From Perlabentimonas sp041656735 (lineage in GTDB: Bacteria > Bacteroidota > Bacteroidia > Bacteroidales > Tenuifilaceae), in assembly GCA_041656735.1 (NCBI GenBank), contig JBBACY010000003.1:62001-126000 (forward strand): DNA of 64,000 nt. Direction: 5' to 3'. The notes below the pieces were generated by a model. That model searched no databases and had not been told where the DNA came from. It saw only the letters and a list, made by a program, of their open reading frames with translations. How positions within the stretch are numbered: the first letter of the stretch is position 1; each line of letters opens with the position of its first letter. The position numbers were made by a program, and so were the translations under genes. This document shows positions 1 through 8,128 of this stretch, one piece after another.

Positions 1-1098
1 CTGGCCAGCCATAGTGGTGAGATAAGCATTAAGGTGCAGAGCGGAACCATAAAGGTGGGTAGCGTAGCTTGCGTTATCGATACCGATGCCAAGAAACCTA
101 AAGAACTCGACTCACCAAAAAAAACCGAACCAGACTCCAAACCCGAGCCTAAACCCCAGCCAGTAAAGGAAGTTAATGCAATTTCAAATTCACCCCAGCC
201 TGCCGAGAGTCCGCAAGCAAAGGTTACACCACTTGCCCGCAAGTTAATGGATGATAATAACCTAAATGTTGACGATATAATAAAAGGACTTAGAAAGATT
301 ACTACACAGGAGGTTAATGTTGCTATAAATGCTGAATCACTTACTATTCAGTCATCAGGTACTGCCAGCCGAAGCGAGGTTCGAACCCCAATGAGTCAGC
401 TCCGAAAAAAGTTAAGCCAAAGGCTTGTGACAGTAAAAAACCAAACGGCCATGCTAACCACTTTTAATGAGGTGGATATGAGCAGAATTATGCTTATGCG
501 GAAGGAGTATCAGGTGGCTTTCCAAGAGAAGCATGGGGTAAAACTTGGGTTTATGTCATTTTTTACAAAAGCTGTTGTTGAGGCACTTAAATTCTACCCA
601 GTTGTAAATTCGCAAATTGAGGGCGACGATATTATTACTCCAAATTACTATGATATTGGCGTGGCTGTTCAAACACCAAAGGGTTTAATGGTTCCAGTGC
701 TTCGGAATGTTGAAATACTCAATATGGCTCAAATTGAAAAGGGAATACTCAGTTTGTCCGAAAAAGGGCAAGCAGGCCGTATTAGCCTCGATGAACTCAC
801 TGGAGGCACTTTTACCATTACCAATGGAGGTATATTCGGCTCTATGTTGTCAACTCCCATTCTTAACCCACCTCAATCGGGAATATTGGGAATGCACAAC
901 ATAATTGAAAGACCCATTGCTGTGAACGGCAAGGTTGAAATTCGCCCAATGATGTATGTCGCTCTAAGCTACGATCATAGAGTAATCGACGGGAAAGATT
1001 CGGTTGGTTTTTTAGTTAAGGTTAAGCAAATGCTTGAGCGGCCCGAACTTTTGATAACTAGCGGAGTTAGTATTGATGAAGTATTGCTTTCCCTTTAG
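1..1098 (+). CDS. sucB: 2-oxoglutarate dehydrogenase E2 (dihydrolipoyl succinyltransferase), 5' truncated by window
   Basis: The frame is open from base 1, so the gene begins outside the window. The GTG at 34 is only an internal valine. E2 carries lipoyl groups and transfers the succinyl group to CoA in the TCA-cycle complex. What remains is the end of a lipoyl domain (VKVGSV-like IKVGSVACVIDTD), a Pro/Lys-rich linker at about residues 25-65, a weak peripheral subunit-binding segment (TPLARKLMDDNNLNVDDI, lacking the usual GxGGRI end), and the catalytic domain. The active-site motif DHRVIDG is present near the C-terminus. TFNEVDMS and KLGFMSFF favour the succinyl rather than the acetyl class. 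The E3 partner (lpdA) is at 28.5 kb, not adjacent. A terminator-like hairpin follows. Confidence 0.88.
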   Translation: MASHSGEISIKVQSGTIKVGSVACVIDTDAKKPKELDSPKKTEPDSKPEPKPQPVKEVNAISNSPQPAESPQAKVTPLARKLMDDNNLNVDDIIKGLRKITTQEVNVAINAESLTIQSSGTASRSEVRTPMSQLRKKLSQRLVTVKNQTAMLTTFNEVDMSRIMLMRKEYQVAFQEKHGVKLGFMSFFTKAVVEALKFYPVVNSQIEGDDIITPNYYDIGVAVQTPKGLMVPVLRNVEILNMAQIEKGILSLSEKGQAGRISLDELTGGTFTITNGGIFGSMLSTPILNPPQSGILGMHNIIERPIAVNGKVEIRPMMYVALSYDHRVIDGKDSVGFLVKVKQMLERPELLITSGVSIDEVLLSL

Positions 1099-1224
1099 TC
1101 CTTTTCAGGTGATTTCTCTCACCATAAAAGGCAATCAAATTTCAGAACTATTACTTTAAAATCGGGTATACCTTATAAGGTTATTAAACTAGCGTTTTTA
1201 TAAAATCCTAGCTAATTAATCTGT

Positions 1225-1292
1225 CAGATTGTGTTTAGGAGGGCGTGATTACCACACGATCTCATCTAATTGCAAACACAACCTGTTTTTTT
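1225..1292 (+). terminator. Terminator-like hairpin after the E2 gene
   Basis: CAGATTGTGTTT (1225-1236) pairs with AAACACAACCTG (1274-1285) with one A-C mismatch. Seven T follow at 1286-1292. The 37-base loop holds a small CGTG/CACG stem. The long loop makes this less certain than the compact terminators elsewhere in the window. Confidence 0.5.
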
Positions 1293-1348
1293 ATGCATAT
1301 ATGATTATTTGAAATAGAAAGGCAAATTTTAATATAAAATAATGAATT

Positions 1349-2329
1349 ATGAAGCAGGGTTTTACTATTAAGTGGCGGTTACGTGTTGTTGTGGTGTTAC
1401 AACTTGCGTTATTACTATTTCTTGTTGTAGGATATGTAATAAACAATAGTTTAACGAAAAAAGTGTTCTTGGAAAAAGAGGTCATTGCAGACGAGATGAA
1501 TAGCATTAGAGTATTTACTGTTCAAATTAAAGACTATTTGGGCGGAAGGGTTAGCTACGATAATTTGGTAAAGGATGCAAGAGAAGGATTGAGCATTATC
1601 GATAATGATGATATTTTAACGCGAGAACTTACCAATGTGTGGAAGATGATTTCTGAGGTTAACGATTTAAACAAGAATAATGTTAATCTTGAGGATAAAA
1701 TGATGAGACTACTAGATGAATCAATTTCAAAGTCAAATCAGTTTATTAACCAGGTTAGCCAGGCGCTGGCTAGCGAAAGTCAGAGGCGTAACGTGACAAC
1801 CCTTGAACGTTCTGTTATTACTGGAGCGAATGATAATAATAATAGTGGGTATAAAATTGAGGTTCTCTATAAAGACCTTAAAAGCGATTTCAACAAACTT
1901 GGTGAGCTTAACCAATTTTTGGAAAGAGCCATACAGCAGGCTGTTGACGATGCCGAGCGTTTAAAAAATACTCAGTTTGCAGATTTACCCGCTTCGGCCT
2001 TAAATGTAAACAGAGAGGTTAAAAATTTGGTTAACCAGTATGCTCAAAATACGGCAAAAATTAACACACTTGAGAATGAACTAAATGAGAAAACGACGAT
2101 TCTTTACGAAGTTTTGGCACAAAAAGATAAAGAGTCAAACGTTGCAATGCAATCAAGATTTCAAAATACATTGGTTGGGTTAATCCTCTCCCTTCTTTTC
2201 ATATCGCTCATAATTGTTTCCATAACCTTTAGCTTATCTCGAAATGTTAATAAGAATATTTCAGCACTGCTTAAGAATTTAGACAAGCTTAAAAATGGAA
2301 TCTTAACTATTATCAGTCCGACTCCATAA
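1349..2329 (+). CDS. Methyl-accepting chemotaxis protein, N-terminal part of a frameshifted gene
   Basis: This frame encodes the sensory half of a chemoreceptor. It has a first membrane segment at about residues 13-35, a largely helical extracytoplasmic region to about 270, a second membrane segment at about 275-297, and the start of a HAMP domain (SRNVNKNISALLKNLDKL). It then runs into a stop at 2327. The HAMP sequence continues in frame +1 from about 2311 (SDSISQSRDEFG), so one base appears to be missing near 2311-2316, or the shift is a sequencing error. As read, the product has no signalling domain. It is a single gene with the fragment at 2353-3309. The ligand-binding region is not recognised as a known sensor domain. 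Confidence 0.8.
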   Translation: MKQGFTIKWRLRVVVVLQLALLLFLVVGYVINNSLTKKVFLEKEVIADEMNSIRVFTVQIKDYLGGRVSYDNLVKDAREGLSIIDNDDILTRELTNVWKMISEVNDLNKNNVNLEDKMMRLLDESISKSNQFINQVSQALASESQRRNVTTLERSVITGANDNNNSGYKIEVLYKDLKSDFNKLGELNQFLERAIQQAVDDAERLKNTQFADLPASALNVNREVKNLVNQYAQNTAKINTLENELNEKTTILYEVLAQKDKESNVAMQSRFQNTLVGLILSLLFISLIIVSITFSLSRNVNKNISALLKNLDKLKNGILTIISPTP

Positions 2330-2352
2330 GCCAATCAAGAGATGAATTTGGG

Positions 2353-3309
2353 TTGTTACATAGTGCTTTATCTGAGTTTATAGGGGTTTTAACTAGTATG
2401 GTTTCCAGTATAACGATGCATAGCGATAATTTCTCCTCAGCTAGTATTGAACTCAGTTCTGCCTCCCAGCAGCTATCTCAAGGAGCCAGTGAGCAAGCTT
2501 CGGGCGCCGAAGAGGTAAGTAGCTCAATGGAAGAGATGGCAGCTAATATTCAGCAGAATACTGATAATGCTAGAGAAACCGACAGGATTTCACAGAGTGT
2601 TTCCGAAGGAGTTCAAAAGGTAGGGGTAGGAGCACAGCAGAGTTTACAGTCCATTCGTAATATTTCCGATAAAATTGGAATTATTAACGATATTGCTTTT
2701 CAAACAAATATTCTGGCCCTTAACGCTGCCGTTGAGGCTGCTCGGGCAGGTGAGCACGGAAGAGGGTTTGCTGTAGTTGCGGCCGAAGTTCGTAAGCTGG
2801 CTGAAAGGAGCAAGATTGCTGCCGAAGATATTGTAAGTCTTGCCAAGGAGAGTGTTGATATTACTGAGAATGCATCGGAATTGATGGGCAAACTTGTACC
2901 CGATATTGAGCGTACAGCCAAGCTGGTGCAGGAAATTGCAGCAGCCAGCGGTGAGCAATCGTCGGGTGCGGACCAGGTAAATAGTGCAATACAGCAGCTA
3001 AACCAGGTTACCCAGCAGAATGCAGCAGCCAGCGAGGAGTTGGCTTCTAATTCTGAAGGTCTGAACTCTCAGGCGGAAGAACTAATGGAAATTATATCAT
3101 TTTTTAAACTGAATGAAAAGCAGGTTAACCGTAGTAGCAAATCGAATCCCGATATTAAAGTAAAGAAGCCAGAGCCTGTGGTGAGTAAAAAAACTCCTCT
3201 CGTAAGCAAACCTGCACCTACCGTGGGCAAAATTGCTTCACCAAAACCAAAGGGTGTTCAGCTAAAAGGTTTTGAGTCATCTAGCGACGATAATTACGAG
3301 CGGTTTTAG
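2353..3309 (+). CDS. Methyl-accepting chemotaxis protein, C-terminal signalling part of the same frameshifted gene
   Basis: This is the cytoplasmic signalling domain that controls CheA through CheW. The hairpin tip is clear: IINDIAFQTNILALNAAVEA followed by ARAGEHGRGFAVVAAEVRKL. Heptad-rich helices flank it. The listed start is a TTG inside the HAMP domain, with no start signal. Coding in this frame begins upstream, about 2311, which is why this looks like one gene broken by an indel. The C-terminal 60 residues are Lys/Pro-rich and end in NYERF, resembling the CheR/CheB-tethering pentapeptide NWETF of other receptors. If the frameshift is real, the receptor is probably non-functional. No che genes are nearby. 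Confidence 0.82.
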   Translation: MLHSALSEFIGVLTSMVSSITMHSDNFSSASIELSSASQQLSQGASEQASGAEEVSSSMEEMAANIQQNTDNARETDRISQSVSEGVQKVGVGAQQSLQSIRNISDKIGIINDIAFQTNILALNAAVEAARAGEHGRGFAVVAAEVRKLAERSKIAAEDIVSLAKESVDITENASELMGKLVPDIERTAKLVQEIAAASGEQSSGADQVNSAIQQLNQVTQQNAAASEELASNSEGLNSQAEELMEIISFFKLNEKQVNRSSKSNPDIKVKKPEPVVSKKTPLVSKPAPTVGKIASPKPKGVQLKGFESSSDDNYERF

Positions 3310-3400
3310 CTCCGTTAGCAATTAGTATTGTAGTCAAAGCATTAATAATAGGCGAGTTTAAAATAAACTTTATTCGATATACATACTAAAATTTCCCCAT

Positions 3401-3444
3401 AAAAAAACCCTGATCATTAGCGTTTGCGTATTCAGGGTTTTTTT
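3401..3444. terminator. Bidirectional terminator between chemoreceptor and TPR gene
   Basis: AAAAAAACCCTGA (3401-3413) is the exact reverse complement of TCAGGGTTTTTTT (3432-3444), separated by 18 bases. The A and T tracts allow it to end both the plus-strand chemoreceptor transcript and the minus-strand recR-TPR transcript. I see nothing else in the gap from 3310 to 3632. Confidence 0.8.
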
Positions 3445-3632
3445 ATGGATCTCAATTGAGTAGCTCGCTGTAATAATATTTGTGAAAGCGCAACTTGCCA
3501 ATCTTTTTTGTGCGAGGTAATAAATATGAGAAACGGATGCCATTAGGTTTTACTTGTGATTATATCCGATGCTCACAATTGCTTCTCGCTTATTTAATAA
3601 CAAACCAAAGTGTTCGGTATAATTTTTTTGAG

Positions 3633-4364
3633 TTACTGTTTGCCTCCAGCTGAGCATTGGGTAACAATCATTTTGCAAGCGTTTATGTTTCCTTTGCTGC
3701 AAGCCTCGTGAAAATCGGAGCAGGCCTTAATCTTGTTACCTGAGCGCAGATGCGCCATACCACGGTTGTAGTAGCCCGATGTGGATTCGGGATTAAGCTC
3801 AATAACCTTGTCGTAGTCTTCTATTGATTCGGCGTAGTTTGCTAAACGATAGTTTGCAAACGCCCTATAGTTTAGAGCCGAAGCCTGTCGTGGATTAATT
3901 TTTAGGGCATCGGTAAAGTCGGCTATGGCGCTACCATAGTTTTCATCCTGCATACACGCCACACCTCTATTTATATAAAGCTGAATATCGGGCTGATTTC
4001 CGCTGAGCTGAAAGGCTATATTGAAATCGTCAACTGCCTTTAGATACTGCCCTTTCATATTGTTTAAAATACCTTTTCGCAACCAGAACTCTGGGTTTTT
4101 AGGATATTCTTGTATGGCTTTATCAATATACTTTTGAGCATCTTTCAGGTTTTCGGAGAGAAGATGAGCACGAATAATACCAGAGAGGGCTTCCTCATCT
4201 CTTGAATTCTGTTTTAGTATATCCCCAAATAATTTTATGGCTTCCTTGTACTCGCGAGCATCAAGTTGTTTATTGGCGTCGGTAATTGAACTTATATCCT
4301 GCGCAAAAGTGAGTAGGCAAGTAAATGTGAGAAAGGTAAGAAGTATGCTGAGTTTATATTTCAT
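3633..4364 (-). CDS. Exported TPR-repeat protein
   Basis: This is a 243-residue protein with a signal peptide (MKYKLSILLTFLTFTCLLTF, cleaved near FAQ) followed by about five tetratricopeptide repeats. The clearest are YLKAVDDFNIAFQLS, YGSAIADFTDALKINP and YAESIEDYDKVIELNP. The C-terminus has the ACSDFHEACSKGNINAC motif common in Bacteroidota TPR proteins. I chose the ATG at 4364 because it gives the signal peptide; the longer frame to 4565 runs into recR. TPR folds mediate protein-protein contact, so no enzymatic role is implied. It lies 25 bases after recR on the same strand and is probably co-transcribed. The partner is unknown. Confidence 0.8.
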   Translation of the reverse strand: MKYKLSILLTFLTFTCLLTFAQDISSITDANKQLDAREYKEAIKLFGDILKQNSRDEEALSGIIRAHLLSENLKDAQKYIDKAIQEYPKNPEFWLRKGILNNMKGQYLKAVDDFNIAFQLSGNQPDIQLYINRGVACMQDENYGSAIADFTDALKINPRQASALNYRAFANYRLANYAESIEDYDKVIELNPESTSGYYNRGMAHLRSGNKIKACSDFHEACSKGNINACKMIVTQCSAGGKQ

Positions 4365-4389
4365 CCTAAGTAATGGGTTAAATATATCT

Positions 4390-5016
4390 TTAGTTCGATA
4401 TTGCTGTTTCGAATTTTGTCCTATTAAGTATTGCTCGGCCAAGTGTAATCTCATCAGCGTACTCAAGGTCATCTCCAAATGATATGCCACGAGCAATAAT
4501 CGAAACGGAAACAGGAAAATGATTAATTTTTTTAAAGATATAAAAATTTGTTGTATCTCCCTCAAGGGTTGGACTAAGTGCCATAATAACTTCTTTTACG
4601 TTGCCTTCCCCAATTTTGTTTACTAACCCATCAATTTTAACGTCGGCAGGACCAATGCCTTCCATTGGGTTTATTACCCCGCCCAGCACGTAGTAAACCC
4701 CATGGAATTGGTTTGTTGATTCAATTGACATCACGTCCTTTATGTTTTCTACCACGCAAACCGTTGTATTGTCGCGATGTGGGTTTGAGCATATGCTGCA
4801 AACATCAGTATCAGATATATTATTACACTTACTGCAATGCTTAACCTCATTTTTTAGCGTTGTAAAAGCTTGCGAGAATCGCTCAACATCTCCATTTGGT
4901 TGCCTTAGCAGGTGTAAAACTAATCTGAGAGCTGTTTTGCGTCCTATCCCAGGAAGCTTAGCAAACTCATCTACTGCGTTCTCGAGTAGTTTAGATGGGA
5001 AACTTTGAATGCTCAT
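4390..5016 (-). CDS. recR: Recombination mediator protein RecR
   Basis: RecR works with RecO and RecF to load RecA on gapped DNA. The 208 residues match the usual length of about 200. In order they show the helix-hairpin-helix (FAKLPGIGRKTALRLVLHLL, about residues 18-37), the zinc finger CSKCNN...CSIC (about 60-75), and a Toprim domain (VCVVENIKDVMSIE; later GGVINPMEGIGP). It is the first gene of a minus-strand pair with the TPR gene. The 120-base divergent gap towards the symporter contains two TAnnTTTG-like boxes on the minus strand (complement of 5042-5049 and 5062-5069) that may drive it. Confidence 0.95.
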   Translation of the reverse strand: MSIQSFPSKLLENAVDEFAKLPGIGRKTALRLVLHLLRQPNGDVERFSQAFTTLKNEVKHCSKCNNISDTDVCSICSNPHRDNTTVCVVENIKDVMSIESTNQFHGVYYVLGGVINPMEGIGPADVKIDGLVNKIGEGNVKEVIMALSPTLEGDTTNFYIFKKINHFPVSVSIIARGISFGDDLEYADEITLGRAILNRTKFETAISN

Positions 5017-5136
5017 AGTATACTAATAATTCTAGCTAATGCAAATCTACAAATAATCGACCAAAGCTACACAAAAGAACAAGTTTTTTATTTGCCCTTT
5101 TTTCTTTACACTTGTACAATTATTAAACATTTTCCA

Positions 5137-6594
5137 ATGGATCCAGTTTGGGTGATTTTAATCATCGGGTTATACTTTTTAGTGTTAATTGTCATTGGCC
5201 GTTTTACAAGCCGTAATGCAGATAACGAATCATTCTTTGTTGGCAATCGCCGCTCGCCGTGGTACGTTGTTGCTTTTGGTATGTTAGGCACTTCGCTTTC
5301 GGGCGTTACATTTATTTCAGTACCTGGTTACGTTGGAAGTACTCAGTTCTCATATCTCCAGCTGGTTTTAGGGTATTTATTAGGCTACTTTGTGGTGGCC
5401 AACGTGCTTTTACCTTTATACTATAGGTTAAATTTAACTTCAATATACTCATATTTAGATTCACGGTTTGGTTTTTATAGTTACAAAACCGGAGCAATGT
5501 TTTTTTTGATTTCGAGAATCGTCGGAGCTTCGTTCCGACTGTTTTTGGTGGCTACAGTTTTACAAATTACGGTGTTTGATGCGTGGGGCGTACCCTTTGT
5601 TGTAACGGTTTTAGTTACCATTTTGCTTATCTGGCTATACACCAATAAGGGGGGTATAAAAACTATTATTTGGACCGATACGCTTCAAACGGCTGTTATG
5701 TTGCTTGCTGTAATTCTCACTATTTATTTTGTGGCCAAGCAAATGGATTTTACGTTCGTATCAATGGTCCAAACCATAAGGGATAGCGAGTTAAGTCGCA
5801 CCTGGTTTTTCGACGATTGGAACGATAAACGCCACTTTTTGAAACAGTTTTTTAGTGGTGCATTTATAACTATTGTTATGACGGGTCTTGACCAGGATAT
5901 GATGCAGAAAAATCTTAGCTGCAGAAACCTTAAGGAAGCAAAAAAGAATATGTACTGGTACGGATTCGCCTTTTTGCCAGTAAATTTACTGTTCCTTTCG
6001 CTCGGTGTATTGCTTTTTATTTTTGCTCAGCAGAATGGGATCGCTATACCTGAGCAAACCGATGAGCTATTCCCTATTATTGCAACCCAAGGGTATTTAC
6101 CCACGGTGGTAAGTATTCTGTTTATCTTGGGTATTGTTGCTGCAGCATACTCAAGTGCCGACTCGGCCCTAACAGCCCTTACCACATCGTTTACGGTTGA
6201 TATATTAAACATTAAGAGGAAGAGTGAGCAACAAGTAAAACGAATTAGGGGTAAGGTGCACATTGCCATATCGTTAATGCTGGTAATTGTTATTATGGTT
6301 TTTAAGGCAGTAAATGACCAGAACGTGATAAGTGCAATTTTTACGGTGGCGGGCTACACCTATGGCCCTTTGTTGGGTTTATACGCATTTGGCTTGTTTA
6401 CGCCCTTCAGCATAAAAGATAAGTGGGTACCAGTGGTGGCGGTTATTTCTCCTATATTCTGCTTCTTTTTGGCAAAATACTCCCCAATCCTTTTTAATGG
6501 TTTTGAGTTTGGCTTTGAACTGCTTATAGTAAATGGTGCGATTACATTTTTGGGGTTACTGTTGCTGGTAAAAAAGAATACAGGCATTAAGTAG
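5137..6594 (+). CDS. Sodium:solute symporter family protein
   Basis: This is a 485-residue polytopic inner-membrane protein with about 13 predicted hydrophobic segments. It begins MDPVWVILIIGLYFLVLIVI and contains the SSS-family pattern around GMLGTSLSGVTFISVPGYVG. A cytoplasmic loop carries RHFLKQFF and TGLDQDMMQKNLSCRN, typical of the Bacteroidota branch of this family. It should couple sodium entry to uptake of an organic solute. The substrate cannot be read from sequence. The ATG at 5137 was chosen because the upstream 44 codons lack transporter character and overlap the recR promoter region. It is a single gene facing away from recR. Confidence 0.88.
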   Translation: MDPVWVILIIGLYFLVLIVIGRFTSRNADNESFFVGNRRSPWYVVAFGMLGTSLSGVTFISVPGYVGSTQFSYLQLVLGYLLGYFVVANVLLPLYYRLNLTSIYSYLDSRFGFYSYKTGAMFFLISRIVGASFRLFLVATVLQITVFDAWGVPFVVTVLVTILLIWLYTNKGGIKTIIWTDTLQTAVMLLAVILTIYFVAKQMDFTFVSMVQTIRDSELSRTWFFDDWNDKRHFLKQFFSGAFITIVMTGLDQDMMQKNLSCRNLKEAKKNMYWYGFAFLPVNLLFLSLGVLLFIFAQQNGIAIPEQTDELFPIIATQGYLPTVVSILFILGIVAAAYSSADSALTALTTSFTVDILNIKRKSEQQVKRIRGKVHIAISLMLVIVIMVFKAVNDQNVISAIFTVAGYTYGPLLGLYAFGLFTPFSIKDKWVPVVAVISPIFCFFLAKYSPILFNGFEFGFELLIVNGAITFLGLLLLVKKNTGIK

Positions 6595-6758
6595 CCTCTT
6601 TTATCTATGAACTTATCCTTTTCATAATCGTCTTAAAATTGAAGTTTTAATCCTACCATAATTCTTTTCATAATTTTTTATTGGTGTCCGGCTAATAATC
6701 ATCGAAAAACGAATCGTATTAAGCATAAAATATTTTAACCGGGAATAGTGGATTTTTT

Positions 6759-8051
6759 TTACAGAAACGGCATTAGTTTATCTAGGTGTATTCCTCTCGA
6801 CCCTTTTAGCAGTATTGAGTAGCCTTTGAGAGAGGATTTTGTAAGGTAGTTAGCACATTCTGTTTGGGTAGCAAACCATAGGGATTCATATGCTTCAGCC
6901 TCGAAATGCTTTCCGATAAAAACAACAGTTCCCACAAGGCTTTTTGCCAGCTGTGCAATCTTTCTATGCTCTTCGTTGGAGTAGTTGCCAAGCTCGAGCA
7001 TATCACCAAGAATAGCTATTTTGGGTAGGTTAGTTGTAAGGTTGGCAAAGTTGGTTAAGGCTTGTTCCATACTGCTAGGGTTTGCATTGTAGGCATCAAG
7101 AATAACCGTGTTATTTGCTGTTTTAACAATTTGTGAGCGGCTATTATTTGGTTTGTAACTTGCAATGGCATCGATAGCCTGCTTAGGTGAAACGCCAAAA
7201 TGGGTTCCAACACTCATTGCTGCTAAAATATTCTCAGCGTTATATTCGCCAACCAGCTGGCTATTCAGTTCTATTTTCTCTCCCTGAATCTCAAATGTCA
7301 ACGACAAGTATGTGTTGGTTTTACTTACAGATTCGAGCATAAACAGCTCGGGGTTGTACTTAACCACATGCGGGATGTTAAATCTAGTCGACAGATCTAC
7401 TAGTAGAGGGTTGTTGGTATTAATGAACACCGTGCCATCATTCTCAGCTAGGTGCCTATAGAGTTCCGATTTTGCTTTTACCACCCCGTTAAATGAGCCA
7501 AAGCCCTCAAGGTGCGCTTTCCCAATATTGGTTATAAGGCCGTGTGTTGGTTGCGAAATAGAGCAGAGGAGTTCAACTTCACCTAAATGATTTGCCCCCA
7601 TTTCAATAATTGCTATTTCTGTTTCCTTTTTTATTGACAGAATTGAAAGGGGAACGCCAATGTGGTTATTAAGATTACCCTGTGTGGCAAATGTTTTATA
7701 CTTGTTAGCAAGTACTTTATTAATAAGTTCTTTAGTGGTGGTTTTACCATTACTGCCGGTTAAGCCTATTACTGGGATGTTTAGTTTACCTCTATGTTTT
7801 TTCGCAAGGGTTTGCAAAAATTCCAGTACACACGGAACTACTATAGTTCGTTCTTTGCCTATAAGCTTCGGATCGTCGGCTATGGCTATCTCTGCACCAT
7901 TCTCAACAGCTTGCATTACAAAGGTATTCCCGTCAAATGTTTCCCCTTTTAGGGCGAAAAAAATATCCGATTTATTTAGAAATCGGCTATCGGTACAAAT
8001 TTTATGACCCTTTTCAAATAGGGAGTAAACGTACTCGAGGGAGGTATTCAT
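6759..8051 (-). CDS. murF: UDP-N-acetylmuramoyl-tripeptide--D-alanyl-D-alanine ligase MurF
   Basis: MurF adds D-Ala-D-Ala to UDP-MurNAc-tripeptide, the last cytoplasmic step of the peptidoglycan precursor. The 430 residues show the family order: an N-terminal substrate domain (ICTDSRFLNKSDIFFALKGE), the ATP P-loop GLTGSNGKTTTKE at about residue 100, the Mur-ligase EMGANHLGEVELL motif, a central NTNNPLL region, and a C-terminal Mur domain with LDAYNANPSSMEQAL and AILGDMLELG. It is alone on the minus strand, separated from gldJ by a strong terminator, so it is expressed independently of the secretion genes. Confidence 0.95.
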   Translation of the reverse strand: MNTSLEYVYSLFEKGHKICTDSRFLNKSDIFFALKGETFDGNTFVMQAVENGAEIAIADDPKLIGKERTIVVPCVLEFLQTLAKKHRGKLNIPVIGLTGSNGKTTTKELINKVLANKYKTFATQGNLNNHIGVPLSILSIKKETEIAIIEMGANHLGEVELLCSISQPTHGLITNIGKAHLEGFGSFNGVVKAKSELYRHLAENDGTVFINTNNPLLVDLSTRFNIPHVVKYNPELFMLESVSKTNTYLSLTFEIQGEKIELNSQLVGEYNAENILAAMSVGTHFGVSPKQAIDAIASYKPNNSRSQIVKTANNTVILDAYNANPSSMEQALTNFANLTTNLPKIAILGDMLELGNYSNEEHRKIAQLAKSLVGTVVFIGKHFEAEAYESLWFATQTECANYLTKSSLKGYSILLKGSRGIHLDKLMPFL

Positions 8052-8070
8052 AGGTTATCATTTACTGTAT

Positions 8071-8109
8071 AAAAATAAGACCTCATTTTTTGAATGAGGT
8101 CTTATTTTT
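8071..8109 (-). terminator. Strong terminator downstream of gldJ
   Basis: A perfect 16-base inverted repeat, AAAAATAAGACCTCAT (8071-8086) and ATGAGGTCTTATTTTT (8094-8109), has a 7-base loop. It lies in the 77-base gap between the gldJ stop and the murF start and should end the porP-gldJ transcript. Confidence 0.85.
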
Positions 8110-8128
8110 ATATAATATTTTAGTTAGG

